Origin: Brevibacillus choshinensis
GTDB lineage: Bacteria > Bacillota > Bacilli > Brevibacillales > Brevibacillaceae
Reading direction: 5' to 3'
Assembly: GCF_016811915.1 (NCBI RefSeq)
Contig: NZ_CP069127.1
Coordinates: 4,374,001 to 4,438,000, forward strand
DNA length: 64,000 nucleotides
Shown: positions 44,142 to 53,460 of the stretch, in pieces
Position numbering within the stretch: position 1 is the stretch's first letter
Layout of the letters: every line of letters begins with the position of its first letter
Position numbers and translations under genes: made by a program
The notes under the pieces: generated by a model
Database searches by the model: none
Seen by the model: the letters and a program-made list of their open reading frames with translations, nothing else
What the model was told of the DNA's origin: nothing

Positions 44142-44179
44142 ACGAGCTGACCTCCCTGTTTTCTCAGGTGTCAGCTCGT
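44142..44179 (-). terminator. terminator of the LCP gene
   Basis: ACGAGCTGAC and GTCAGCTCGT, 10-bp arms, between the LCP stop codon and the beta-helix gene. Confidence 0.65.
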
Positions 44180-44205
44180 TAAATGGCAGCTACCTGCACA
44201 TGCGT

Positions 44206-45180
44206 TTAGGAATGCTGGCTTTGACCATGCAGGACCTCCTCAATCTGCTTCTTGATCCGTGCTCGCTCCTCAGCAGATACGACATAATAGTAGATCCCGT
44301 TGATCATCTGGCCTTGGCCGCTAATCCTGAGCACATTCACTTGATCAAGTGCACTTTTGTAGTGGAACATGAGATTCTTCATGTCCTCAAAGGTCAGATT
44401 GGTTTTGACACTGGCACCAATATCGGCCAGCACTTTATCCAATTTGTTGACCGTGCTAATTTCCTTGGCTTTGGTCATCAATTGCTCCACGATCAGTTGC
44501 TGCCTTTTATTTCGTCCTAAATCCCCTTCCGGATCATCATGCCGCATGCGTGCATAAGCCAGAGCCATTTTTCCATCCAGGGAAATCTTCCCTTTGCCAA
44601 AGTGATACCCCTCATAGCTAAAAGCTCGCGCGTTGTCCACCTGGACTCCTCCGAGTGAGTCGATGATGTTGAGAAAGCCTTCCATATCGACCTTTACGTA
44701 ATAATCGATTGGGATACCCAAAAAGCTCTCGACTGTACGGACTGTCGCGGACATCCCTCCAAATGCATAAGCATGATTGATTTTGTCCTGCCGGCCTACA
44801 TCCGATAGCTGCGTACGTGTGTCACGGGGTATGCTGAACATCAGGGTCTGCTTCAATGTAGGATTGCTCACAAGATATATGATGGTATCGGAACGACCCG
44901 CATCAGTCCCTCGCTTGTCAACACCAAACAACAGGATGGACACTGCCTTGTTTTCCGGCTGCACCTCTTCCTTTTGCTCTTTTGGCTCAGCGGAAGACGC
45001 CTGAATCTGTGGCGGCGGACTTGGAGAAGTCGTGTCTGATGCAGAGGAGACGTCAGGCAGGGGCTCGTAAATCGCTTTGGCTGTTTCCTCCATGTTTTTG
45101 TACAGGTCATAAAAATACCAGGACACGGCTCCAGCACCTGCTAACAAGAGAATGAGTAACATTCGCATGAATCTTTTCAT
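44206..45180 (-). CDS. LytR-CpsA-Psr (LCP) family glycopolymer ligase
   Basis: A short cytoplasmic start, one membrane helix (about residues 7-26) and a Pro/Ser-rich linker precede the LCP domain: SILLFGVDKRGTDAGRSDTI, SIPRDTRTQL, INHAYAFGG and YARMRHDDPEGDLGRNKRQQ. The Asp and Arg residues that bind the lipid pyrophosphate are present. LCP enzymes attach wall teichoic acid or capsule to peptidoglycan on the outer face. Its place near the exopolysaccharide locus suggests anchoring of that polymer, but another glycopolymer is possible. Confidence 0.9.
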   Translation of the reverse strand: MKRFMRMLLILLLAGAGAVSWYFYDLYKNMEETAKAIYEPLPDVSSASDTTSPSPPPQIQASSAEPKEQKEEVQPENKAVSILLFGVDKRGTDAGRSDTIIYLVSNPTLKQTLMFSIPRDTRTQLSDVGRQDKINHAYAFGGMSATVRTVESFLGIPIDYYVKVDMEGFLNIIDSLGGVQVDNARAFSYEGYHFGKGKISLDGKMALAYARMRHDDPEGDLGRNKRQQLIVEQLMTKAKEISTVNKLDKVLADIGASVKTNLTFEDMKNLMFHYKSALDQVNVLRISGQGQMINGIYYYVVSAEERARIKKQIEEVLHGQSQHS

Positions 45181-45311
45181 GAGCTAGCTCTCCTACTCCA
45201 GTCATCGGACATTTCCTCTACTCCTAGCCTATTACGCCTCCGCTTGACTTTTGACTCGCGTCATAAATTTCACATTTGCTGCTGGCAGCTTCCTGAACCC
45301 GCGTACAAAAA

Positions 45312-45335
45312 ACAGCGATCTTGATTGATCGCTGT
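45312..45335 (-). terminator. terminator of the 131-residue unknown gene
   Basis: ACAGCGATC and GATCGCTGT arms followed on the minus strand by TTTTTT. Confidence 0.7.
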
Positions 45336-45351
45336 ATCTTGGTGTCTTTCT

Positions 45352-45747
45352 TTATCCGATAACCTGTAAATTCGGGTTATATCGTTTTACATACTGGTAA
45401 ATGTCTTCCCCGCACAATTGGGCTTGGGTCGGATTCACCGATTGCTTCGCCCAGTGCGTCGCCAGCTCCTCCCGTCCTCGCTCCAGCCGCTTGCGGGCAA
45501 CGTCAGGAAGCGTCAGAACATGTGGCACCAAGACTTGCAGATACCACTTTCCTTCATGCTCTTCTGAGACGTCTATCTCCAGCTCGATATCATTGCTCTC
45601 AAATTCAAACAAATGCGTAAACAGTGACTCTCTCTCAGGTGTATTAAGGGGAGAAATATCAAGGTGTACTACGCTCAAATAATATTCGTCGTTAAACAGA
45701 ACGATCTCCTGGTCAATCGCTTGGTATTTTTTCGTCACCTGATTCAT
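45352..45747 (-). CDS. hypothetical protein, 131 residues
   Basis: I do not recognise this protein. It is soluble, acidic in the middle (ESNDIELEIDVSEEHEG) and ends in a helix with YVKRYNPNLQVIG. There is no signal peptide, Cys pair or known motif. The ATG has GGAGG five bases upstream and a terminator follows, so it is a credible monocistronic gene. Neighbours (LCP ligase, Gate-domain transporter) give no strong clue. Confidence 0.65.
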   Translation of the reverse strand: MNQVTKKYQAIDQEIVLFNDEYYLSVVHLDISPLNTPERESLFTHLFEFESNDIELEIDVSEEHEGKWYLQVLVPHVLTLPDVARKRLERGREELATHWAKQSVNPTQAQLCGEDIYQYVKRYNPNLQVIG

Positions 45748-45892
45748 ACGGCCTCCTGTCTAATGGCATCTCATATCCCCTAGGTTACTATTTTATGAAA
45801 TATTTAGTCAATTGCCATTTTGTATAAAAATTTCACATGGGGACTGGACAGAAGGCAGTGAGAGCATCAGGGTGGGGACGGGAGTTTTTCTA

Positions 45893-47002
45893 TCAAACCA
45901 GCAAAGGCGTCAAGCCAAATGCAAAGATCGCTACGGTCACAATCCGCATCCCCATGCCGACCAGTGCGGCAGTCAGCGCCTCCCGAGGCGAAAGGTCGGA
46001 ATTGGCAGACCAGATCGCCGGGATTTGTCCAAACACGTCGGAGAGCGGAAGACCGGATGCCGCCAGGACGAAAGCCCCCACCACCAACCTGGGATCAATG
46101 GTTGCTGCCATCTCCTTCAGTTGGGCCATCGCCAAGGTCGGAGACGCCATGATCGCCGTAATCCCTGTCTTGGGCTCTACGCCGATCCAACTGAGCCCTG
46201 CTGATAGTGCACTCTCAATCCCTTGCCATATCCCTGCGTAATCGAGCAGCCCGATGATCCCGAAGATCACTGCGGCTGCCGGTATGACCAGAAGAAACAG
46301 CAGCTCTGCGCCTTCCTTTGCCCCGTTGAACAGGGTGGTAAAAAAGGGTGTGCTCGGAGTGAATGAGGGCAAATCGTGAAACGACACCGACTTCGTGTCC
46401 CGGTAGATGGTCCGGCTCAATACAAAAGGCACTACGACGAGCGGGGCGAAAATAGCCAGAAACACGACAGGAAATGCCTCGATACCGGCAATAGACAAAC
46501 AGATGAGACCGAGCATAAAACAGGAAAATGACTGCTGCGACTGCACCATCGTGGCGATGGCGATCTTTTGCTCGTCCTTCGTGGCACCCGCCCGCTTCAG
46601 AATCGGACCGCCAATCCTTCCAGCAGCGTTGATATCGCCGAGAATATTATAGATGCCAGGAATAACGACGGACGGGTTTACGCGGATCCGCTCTGTGATC
46701 GGAACAAAGATTCGCATCAGTGCATCGGTAAAGCCTAAACGCTCCAGCATTCTGCCGGTCATCACGCTCAGGATGATAGCCACACCAACCGTCCCCATCA
46801 AAAACACGTCGACTACAATCGGCTTCACCTTGTTTAGCATGGCAGTAAACGCGTCTCCTAGCACACTCGGTTGAAAAATCAAGAGCGCCGTGACTGCCAC
46901 GACCAGTCCCAGTCCCACCCATTCCATCGGGCTCCATGCCCTTTTTTGTGCTTCCTGCTGCAGCGAATAGACGCTTTCCAATTGCTCCTGCGGTTTTGCC
47001 AT
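45893..47002 (-). CDS. nucleoside-recognition (Gate) domain membrane protein
   Basis: About nine hydrophobic segments with two Gate-type repeats; signatures are VVIPGIYNILGDINAAGRIGG and IMASPTLAMAQLKEM. Related proteins include SpmA/SpmB and nucleoside transporters, but the substrate is not known. I favour the ATG at 47002, eight bases after GGGGG, over one two codons upstream. It follows the Nif3-like gene by 33 bases and is probably co-transcribed with it. Confidence 0.8.
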   Translation of the reverse strand: MAKPQEQLESVYSLQQEAQKRAWSPMEWVGLGLVVAVTALLIFQPSVLGDAFTAMLNKVKPIVVDVFLMGTVGVAIILSVMTGRMLERLGFTDALMRIFVPITERIRVNPSVVIPGIYNILGDINAAGRIGGPILKRAGATKDEQKIAIATMVQSQQSFSCFMLGLICLSIAGIEAFPVVFLAIFAPLVVVPFVLSRTIYRDTKSVSFHDLPSFTPSTPFFTTLFNGAKEGAELLFLLVIPAAAVIFGIIGLLDYAGIWQGIESALSAGLSWIGVEPKTGITAIMASPTLAMAQLKEMAATIDPRLVVGAFVLAASGLPLSDVFGQIPAIWSANSDLSPREALTAALVGMGMRIVTVAIFAFGLTPLLV

Positions 47003-47035
47003 TTCCATATCCCCCTTTATTGGTGATTTGATTCG

Positions 47036-48034
47036 CTACACATTCACTTTTTTGACGAGGTAATGATCGGCCATCTTCTCTGCGTATTCCCGGATTCGCT
47101 CTCCCCCCATTTCTCTTAGCGGAATGGATGTCACCCGCTCTCGGAACACAACCACCTCCACTTCAGGCAGGAGCTTTTCGAGAGCATAAGCCAGAGGAAG
47201 GCCGTTCTCCAAAATCTCTAGGACATGACAGTTCCCAATGACAAACCGCAGCCCCAAACGCTCCGCCTCGCGAACCAATTCACTGTCGCTCCGAACACGG
47301 CTGATGGACGCGAGCACGGTGTCGATCTCCGGGAACTGCTCCTTTGCCTGACGCAAATGAGACGGAGAAAAGCCAGTGTGAGGGAAGATGTGCAGCACGT
47401 GTTTCACGGGACTTTCTCTGCTCCCAAGCACGATTCGCCCCTGTGTCACCAGTGTCGCCTCGATCGCCGATGAGCTTCCGCGAATCTCCCGCTCCATCTT
47501 CAGCAGCTCCTTCTCCTGCTCCAATCCCATGTACGAATCCAGCCGCTGAAGGATATCGCCCAAAACCCTTATCTCTGGGAGCACGGTACCGACAAACAGC
47601 ACATTCCCTTCCACTCCGCCGTAATGAATGTCGGCGTACCGGACCTGATGGCCATGCAAAAACGCTATGCCAGGGTGCAGTCCATGAAAGGCCTCATGCA
47701 GCTCCAGCACTGCCAAGCCGGAGAGACTCAAGTAGTTTTTCAGCGTCACTCCTCCTGAACTGGCGGCGTCAGCAATCGGGTGGTGCGCGACGATCGCGTC
47801 TACTCCGGTAGCGGCAGCCAACTCGATGTCGTGCTCGGAGAGGGTCATCGCCACCGCCAGTTTTTTCACTTTACGATCTGGGTCGCCCCAGACAAGACCG
47901 GGACTCTCCTGCACCCTTTTTCCGCTAATCCCCGAATCCTTCCAGATGGCAAAGGAATGCTCAGAATTGGAGTCGCTCACCCTTCCCCCCGAAAGTTTGT
48001 CCAGTGCGATCACTACATCTGAAATGGTTGTCAT
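47036..48034 (-). CDS. Nif3-like dinuclear-metal protein
   Basis: 332 residues. The segment GVDAIVAHHPIADAASSGG has the HH pair of Nif3/YqfO (GTP cyclohydrolase I type 2-like) proteins, and GLAVLELHEAFHG and VLHIFPHTGFSP could supply further ligands. The family binds two metals; its cellular role is unsettled. The start has GGGAGG. Pairing with a Gate-domain membrane protein suggests nucleotide or nucleoside metabolism, which is inference only. Confidence 0.68.
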   Translation of the reverse strand: MTTISDVVIALDKLSGGRVSDSNSEHSFAIWKDSGISGKRVQESPGLVWGDPDRKVKKLAVAMTLSEHDIELAAATGVDAIVAHHPIADAASSGGVTLKNYLSLSGLAVLELHEAFHGLHPGIAFLHGHQVRYADIHYGGVEGNVLFVGTVLPEIRVLGDILQRLDSYMGLEQEKELLKMEREIRGSSSAIEATLVTQGRIVLGSRESPVKHVLHIFPHTGFSPSHLRQAKEQFPEIDTVLASISRVRSDSELVREAERLGLRFVIGNCHVLEILENGLPLAYALEKLLPEVEVVVFRERVTSIPLREMGGERIREYAEKMADHYLVKKVNV

Positions 48035-48166
48035 CTTGCTTTCCTCCCGTTATGGAAAATAAAAATAGCCGGCAGTACCAAACAAACAGGAAAGGGAAAA
48101 AAACCCAACCCTGCTTATTTGCGTACTGACGGCCGTCCTGCACTCTCATCGAGATCATTCTACCAG

Positions 48167-48544
48167 TCAGCTTTGCCTTTGGAGGTACGTCTCCACATTC
48201 TGATCGAGTACGACTACGGTTGCCGACAGCTCGGTTTCCGGGTCGTAGTCCTTTAGAATAGAGACCACCTTGATTTCATACTTCACTTCCAGACGTTCTT
48301 TCAACAGCACTTTAAACTCGTCGATCAAGAGAATATCCATCATCCGTGTGAGTTCCCGATTTTTCTCGTCGACTGAGCGAATTGCTGGGACACGCCGATG
48401 GTAGGTCATGAACAAAATCCTGTCCCCTACAAAATCGACGCGCAGCCGTTTGACTCCGATTTGAAACAGCTGCAGATTCACTTCGTTGTAGACCTTCGTC
48501 AATTCTTGCTTAAACTGTCCTGCGCTGAGTACAAGCGGATTCAT
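48167..48544 (-). CDS. DUF2294-like small protein
   Basis: 125 residues: a helical start FKQELTKVYNEVNLQLFQIG, two strands, a helix with ELTRMMDILLIDEFKVLLKE and an end KVVSILKDYDPETELSATVV. The layout is like DUF2294 proteins, whose function is unknown. A longer frame to 48721 exists, but a clear sigma-A promoter at 48588-48616 and the sftA terminator lie inside it, so the ATG at 48544, with GGGGTG upstream, is the likely start. Confidence 0.62.
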   Translation of the reverse strand: MNPLVLSAGQFKQELTKVYNEVNLQLFQIGVKRLRVDFVGDRILFMTYHRRVPAIRSVDEKNRELTRMMDILLIDEFKVLLKERLEVKYEIKVVSILKDYDPETELSATVVVLDQNVETYLQRQS

Positions 48545-48587
48545 AGACCGCACCCCGTATGCTGCTAGTTTCAGAAAGTTATTCATT

Positions 48588-48616
48588 ACTATAATGGACA
48601 GACCGAAACTTGTCAA
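48588..48616 (-). promoter_or_regulatory. sigma-A promoter of the DUF2294-like gene
   Basis: Minus strand TTGACA, 17 bases, TATAGT, one mismatch from consensus overall, ending 44 bases before the ATG. Confidence 0.78.
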
Positions 48617-48675
48617 TATTATGACAATGATTAATATTCCGAATTGTTTTTTGTGCTTTGATCGAACAAAAAGAA

Positions 48676-48705
48676 CAGGGAAACCGCTCTTCGGCGATTT
48701 CCCTG
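48676..48705 (-). terminator. terminator of sftA
   Basis: CAGGGAAA and TTTCCCTG arms with an inner CGCC/GGCG-like stem and a T-rich tail, 20 bases after the stop codon. Confidence 0.7.
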
Positions 48706-48725
48706 CGTTATGCTGCTCCATACTA

Positions 48726-51700
48726 CTACACCAGCGTAGACCCTTCTACAACCGCTTGCGCATCTTCGCGTGTGATCAATACCGCACGGGCTTTTCCCCC
48801 GCTTTGACCTGCCACGTAGCCGTCTGCCTCCATCATCTCGATCAGACGGGCTGCGCGGTTGTAGCCGACGCGGAATCTGCGCTGCAGGCCGGAAGCCGAT
48901 GCCTGACCCTGCTCTGCTACAAATACGAGGGCTTCCAGATAAAGCGGATCATCCCCGGCATCGAACGATTGAACCTGCTGCTCCAGATCTTCCTTGCTGA
49001 AAATGTAAGATGGCTTTCTTTGTTTTTTGATGACTTGCGTGATTCGTTCAATCTCATCATCGGAGACGAAGTTCCCTTGCAGACGGACAGGAGTCGTGCC
49101 GCTTTCCAGGAAGAGCATGTCTCCTCGTCCCAAGAGTCGTTCTGCACCGGACTGGTCGAGAATCGTCCGGGAGTCCACTTGGGAGAATACCGCAAACGCC
49201 AGTCTCGTAGGCACATTTGCCTTGATGTTCCCCGTAATGACATCCACGGACGGACGCTGCGTCGCGAGCAACAGATGAATACCGCAAGCTCGAGCTTTTT
49301 GGGCGATCCGGATAATGCAATCCTCCACATCCTGCGGAGACACCATCATCAGGTCTGCCAGCTCGTCGATGACGATGACGATGTACGGCAGCGTATCATC
49401 CGTCGTCTGGTTGTAGCGGTCGATATCTCGGACCCCTGCATCCACGAAGAGCGCGTAACGCTTCTCCATTTCCTCCACCGCCCATTTGAGAGCAGCCGTC
49501 GCTTGCTTCGCTTCGGTAACGACCGGCGTCACCAGATGCGGCAGGTGATTGTAAGGAGCGAGCTCCACCATTTTCGGGTCGATCAGGAGCAAGCGGACTT
49601 GCTCCGGTGTTGCCTTGTACAACAGGCTGACGATGATCGAGTTGATACAAACGCTTTTTCCTGATCCGGTCGAACCGGCGATCAAACCGTGCGGCATTTT
49701 CTTGATGTCGGCGACGATCGGCTCGCCTCCGATGTCCATGCCCAAAGCGACTGCCAATGGGGAGCTGTGCTCCTGGAATTTGTCAGAGCCGATGATCGTG
49801 CTGATCATGACCGGACGGCTGGACAGGTTCGGCACTTCGATCCCGATCGCATTTCGTCCAGGAATCGGTGCCTCGATCCGGATGTCCTTGGCTGCCAGAT
49901 TGAGCTTGATGTCATCGACCAATCCGGTAATCTTGTTCACTTTCACACCCGGTGCTGGCTGCAGCTCAAAGCGCGTCACGGACGGCCCTTTGACGATCCC
50001 GACCACTTGGGCGCTCACATTGAAGTTGGACAGCGTCTCTTCGAGCAACAGCTTTTGCAGCTGAGTATGCTCATCATCGTCATCGCTCGGGATCGGGCTC
50101 GGATTTAACAGATCCAGCTGAGGCAAGCTGTACGCTGGCTCTTCTTCTTTTGCCGGAATGACAGGCTCTGCCGGATCATTGGCGGATGGCGTGGCCGCCG
50201 CGGCCGGCTCAGGCGCCAACGGTTGGCGGATCGGCAAATCCAGCTCCTGAACCTTTGGCATATCCGCTTCTGCACGCTCCAATAGGCGGGTCAATGCAGG
50301 CTTGTAGGCTGCTTCTTCCACCGCATCGGAAGCTCCCTGAGAGACATTCGCTGCCGGGGACTCGGCAGTAAGATCATCGAGGTCTTCTGCAACGGCTGGA
50401 GGTTCTTCTGCAGCTGATAGAGGTTCTTCCGTATGGATATTGGACTCTTCCCGTTCTGATGGCTCATCACCATCCACCTGGTACTGCACAGCTTCCTCCT
50501 CGGTGAAGGAACTGATCACAGGCGATGGAAGAGGGTCATGTGTGTCCCCAGTTGCGATAACCGCCTCTTGCTCTGAATCCGGCTCGGGCGCGGAGTGTTC
50601 CTGAACTGACTCTGGCCCCGGGATCGACGATTGCTCCTGCGCCGATTCCTCCTCGGATACTTCCACGAGCTCCCGTTCGGCTGCTGACTCCAGAGCTGTT
50701 TTTGGCTCCTGTATTTCGGCTGGTTCCTGAACAGATTCATGGGCAGATTCATGGGCAGTTTCCGGCCCTGCTTCTTCTCCTACTGGCTCTTCCATTCCCT
50801 CTATTTTGGTTCCCTCGGCCTCTACTTCCTCAGCCATATCGGGGGCTTCTGCTTGGTCGCAGCTTTCAGCCGGGGTGTTCCCATCTCCAAGCGCAAGGGA
50901 CTCCGTTGAAGATTCCAATCCCATCGCTAGCGGCTGCTTCGTGTCATTTCCCACTTCGGCATGCGCCGTAGCTGCTTCTTGCTTCAGTCCTCTGCCAATG
51001 GCGCTCCACCCGAACTCGTCCTGCTCGCTAGCACCGTCGCGCTGCTCCTGCTTCTCATCAGAAAGCACTGGGGCCTCATGATGGACGAACGATTCACTCG
51101 CGGCTGCTACTTCATCTTCCACGATCGCCGCAGGTTCTTCGACCGGCAAGGAGACAGCCGCTTTTGGCTCCACAGCTGCTGGCACAATCTCCTCCATAGC
51201 TGGTGCTCCTGCGGTGATTCCGCCTTCTTTTTCAAGGTTTCGCTGCTGTTCCCATTGCTTCAGCTGGTTGAGATGCTCTTCCTGCTCGAGACGTGGATAC
51301 ACGATCCCTGAAGTCGTGTGGATCCGATGCTCCTCTTCCCGCGTAGAAGACGTAATTTTGCCGTAGACGGGAGAGACGATCTCGGATGGCTTGTACACCT
51401 TTTTGGCGTCCTCCGCCTGACGGGGGCGAACAGGCTGCTCCGCGCGCGGCTCGGTTGGACGAACGGCTCGCTCGATTGGCTTGTCCGGCACTGCCTGAGG
51501 CTTCTGCTGCTTTCTCGGTGTTTCTATATTCCTGCCAGTGAAGGTTGCAGGACTACTCTCACGGACGGTAGAGCCCGTATCACGCGCCGTGCCTTGCTGA
51601 CGCTCTCGCACAGACACCGCATCGTCCGCCTGCTTTTCTTTTCGTTTTCTTTCCGGATATTCATCAGGAACGACGGGAAAGCGAAAATGCCGCTCTTTTT

Positions 51701-51905
51701 CCTGTCGAAACTCGTCCCCAGACCTCGTGTATGCCCGCTCTTTCGGGTAGATGCTCTTTGTTTTCGCCTGGAGCTGACGGGGAGCTGATTGAACGGGGGG
51801 ACGTACATCATTGTCTATCCGTTGCTCTTCTTCGCCCTGAAAAAAACTCATCAGCTTTTGAAGCCACGACCACATGCTGCCAACGCCCTTTCTTTCGCTT
51901 ACCAT
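48726..51905 (-). CDS. sftA: soluble FtsK/SpoIIIE-family DNA translocase (SftA)
   Basis: 1,059 residues. There are no N-terminal membrane helices; instead about 540 residues of Glu/Ala/Pro-rich low-complexity linker follow a short start (WSWLQKLMSFFQG). The C-terminal motor has VTRFELQPAPGVKVNKI, Walker A GSTGSGKS about residues 740-747, Walker B IVIVIDELADLMM, ATQRPSVDVITG and a gamma winged-helix end (ASASGLQRRFRVGYNRAARLIEMME). This is the architecture of Bacillus SftA, which moves chromosome ends off the septum. The linker seems longer than in Bacillus (952 residues overall). The ATG at 51905 has AGAGGG; an ATG ten codons later is possible. Confidence 0.9.
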   Translation of the reverse strand: MVSERKGVGSMWSWLQKLMSFFQGEEEQRIDNDVRPPVQSAPRQLQAKTKSIYPKERAYTRSGDEFRQEKERHFRFPVVPDEYPERKRKEKQADDAVSVRERQQGTARDTGSTVRESSPATFTGRNIETPRKQQKPQAVPDKPIERAVRPTEPRAEQPVRPRQAEDAKKVYKPSEIVSPVYGKITSSTREEEHRIHTTSGIVYPRLEQEEHLNQLKQWEQQRNLEKEGGITAGAPAMEEIVPAAVEPKAAVSLPVEEPAAIVEDEVAAASESFVHHEAPVLSDEKQEQRDGASEQDEFGWSAIGRGLKQEAATAHAEVGNDTKQPLAMGLESSTESLALGDGNTPAESCDQAEAPDMAEEVEAEGTKIEGMEEPVGEEAGPETAHESAHESVQEPAEIQEPKTALESAAERELVEVSEEESAQEQSSIPGPESVQEHSAPEPDSEQEAVIATGDTHDPLPSPVISSFTEEEAVQYQVDGDEPSEREESNIHTEEPLSAAEEPPAVAEDLDDLTAESPAANVSQGASDAVEEAAYKPALTRLLERAEADMPKVQELDLPIRQPLAPEPAAAATPSANDPAEPVIPAKEEEPAYSLPQLDLLNPSPIPSDDDDEHTQLQKLLLEETLSNFNVSAQVVGIVKGPSVTRFELQPAPGVKVNKITGLVDDIKLNLAAKDIRIEAPIPGRNAIGIEVPNLSSRPVMISTIIGSDKFQEHSSPLAVALGMDIGGEPIVADIKKMPHGLIAGSTGSGKSVCINSIIVSLLYKATPEQVRLLLIDPKMVELAPYNHLPHLVTPVVTEAKQATAALKWAVEEMEKRYALFVDAGVRDIDRYNQTTDDTLPYIVIVIDELADLMMVSPQDVEDCIIRIAQKARACGIHLLLATQRPSVDVITGNIKANVPTRLAFAVFSQVDSRTILDQSGAERLLGRGDMLFLESGTTPVRLQGNFVSDDEIERITQVIKKQRKPSYIFSKEDLEQQVQSFDAGDDPLYLEALVFVAEQGQASASGLQRRFRVGYNRAARLIEMMEADGYVAGQSGGKARAVLITREDAQAVVEGSTLV

Positions 51906-52043
51906 CTTTACCCTCTCATCTTACCATGAATCACTCAGGAATTATGCGAGATTGTGATTTTTTTCCGTTTTTGCGAAACCTTTTTCCAATTCTTGCGTAA
52001 TACAGAGAGGGACTGAAAAAGATACATAGGGGAGGAACAGCAC

Positions 52044-53315
52044 ATGTGGAAAAAAGGAAGCGCCCTGCTCGTTGCGGGGATGCTGGTGCTGACTGGATGT
52101 TCTGGTGAAGCATCTTTGGTACGCGATTCTATCGTAGCTTCTATCGAAAAGCCAAACTACGATTATCAAGGGACATTGAAGCTGACAGGTGACGTCGATA
52201 AGCTGCCGGCAGCATTCGGCGAAACCGAAACGGACAAAGAAGATGCTGCCGTGTTTGCAGCACTCAAAGCTGGCGTGACGATGAAAGGCTCCCAGCTTGA
52301 CCTGAAAAATACAAAAGTAGCGTTTGAGGTAAACGACGACAAATTGCTTCGCGATAACAAGCTCTGGGCTGGCGACAAAAAGGCATCTGTCGAACTGATC
52401 GTAGCGGGTGACAATTTCTATGCGAAATCGCCGCTCGACAGCAAATACCTGAAAGTCAGCGCGGATACAACCGCTCTAGGCGGCTTTGGCGGATCCGATG
52501 CGGACCCTGCCAAACTGAAAGAGTATCAAGACAAAATGAACGACCTCACCATCAACTTCATGAAAAAATACATCGCGAAATACGGCTACACGCTGTCCAA
52601 CGCGAAAAACCTGGGCGTAGAGACCGTCTCCCTGCCTAACGGCGAAAAGGTACAGGCCACTCACATCAACATCAAGATCGACGCCAAAGAATTGGTGAAA
52701 ATGTTCTTCTTCACTGCAAATGATGCAGTAGCAAGCAAGGATGTGAAAAACTTTGCCATCGACATGATGGTTCTCGCCACCTCCCTCGAGGAAGAGATGA
52801 ACCCTGAATTGGGCAAAACGACTGAAGCCGAAAAACGCAAGCTGGCAGAAACCACTGTAACGGAAGGAATCAAGTCCGCAAAAGAATGGCTTGATGAAAC
52901 CACCAAAGTCTACACGCCTGAGAAAGTGGTGGAAGAACTGAAGAAGGAAGGCTTCCACGGCCTCGCCTGGAACCTCGACTTCTACATCGACAGCGCGAAA
53001 ATGCCCGTGCACCAAAAGAGCGAGCTGAGCGTCACTTTCCAAACGGATGACCTGAGCCAGCCTCTGACTGTTGGTCTGGCTGCCGATCAATACGTATACA
53101 ACTTCGGTAAAGCTACCAAGTATGACATCCCTGCGAAGGATGCTGGTTTGACTGTAGAGCAGCTTTATGAAGATGAAAAAGCAATCAACAACTTCAGCGA
53201 CAAAGGCTTCATGCGCCCAATCGCAGAAAGCTTGCTGGAGCAGCACAAATGGCAAGTGGAATGGGAAGAAGAGCTGGAAGACGCTGATGCGACTGCTGAA
53301 CCAGTAGCCCCTTAA
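52044..53315 (+). CDS. secreted lipoprotein of unknown function
   Basis: A lipoprotein signal peptide (KKGSALLVAGMLVLTGCSG) with lipobox LTGC, modified at Cys19. The mature part of about 405 residues is rich in Lys, Asp and Glu with alternating strand-like segments and no domain that I recognise; some features recall DUF6612/LppX-like lipoproteins. A strong GGGGAGG precedes the ATG and a terminator follows. It should be anchored on the outer face of the membrane. It is divergent from sftA. Confidence 0.8.
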   Translation: MWKKGSALLVAGMLVLTGCSGEASLVRDSIVASIEKPNYDYQGTLKLTGDVDKLPAAFGETETDKEDAAVFAALKAGVTMKGSQLDLKNTKVAFEVNDDKLLRDNKLWAGDKKASVELIVAGDNFYAKSPLDSKYLKVSADTTALGGFGGSDADPAKLKEYQDKMNDLTINFMKKYIAKYGYTLSNAKNLGVETVSLPNGEKVQATHINIKIDAKELVKMFFFTANDAVASKDVKNFAIDMMVLATSLEEEMNPELGKTTEAEKRKLAETTVTEGIKSAKEWLDETTKVYTPEKVVEELKKEGFHGLAWNLDFYIDSAKMPVHQKSELSVTFQTDDLSQPLTVGLAADQYVYNFGKATKYDIPAKDAGLTVEQLYEDEKAINNFSDKGFMRPIAESLLEQHKWQVEWEEELEDADATAEPVAP

Positions 53316-53364
53316 TACATGTGAAGACACAGCACACACCCATACGTGTCCTCTCACCATGAAG

Positions 53365-53394
53365 AAAAGCCCCGTTGAATGCGGGGCTTTTTGT
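53365..53394 (+). terminator. terminator of the lipoprotein gene
   Basis: AAAAGCCCCG and CGGGGCTTTT, 10-bp perfect arms, followed by T residues. Confidence 0.9.
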
Positions 53395-53404
53395 TTTGCA
53401 TGCT

Positions 53405-53447
53405 AGTAAAAAAGGCTAACCCTCACCATAGCTGCGGTGTGGGTAGC
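53405..53447 (-). terminator. terminator of the sulfate-assimilation operon
   Basis: On the minus strand GGCTACCC pairs with GGGTTAGCC around an inner ACACC/GGTGA stem, then a T-run. It lies just after cysC. Confidence 0.75.
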
Positions 53448-53460
53448 CCCTTGCCTACTG

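Noticed and set aside
52476..53360. A 294-codon minus-strand open frame
   Set aside because: It is antisense to the lipoprotein gene, which has a lipobox, ribosome binding site and terminator.
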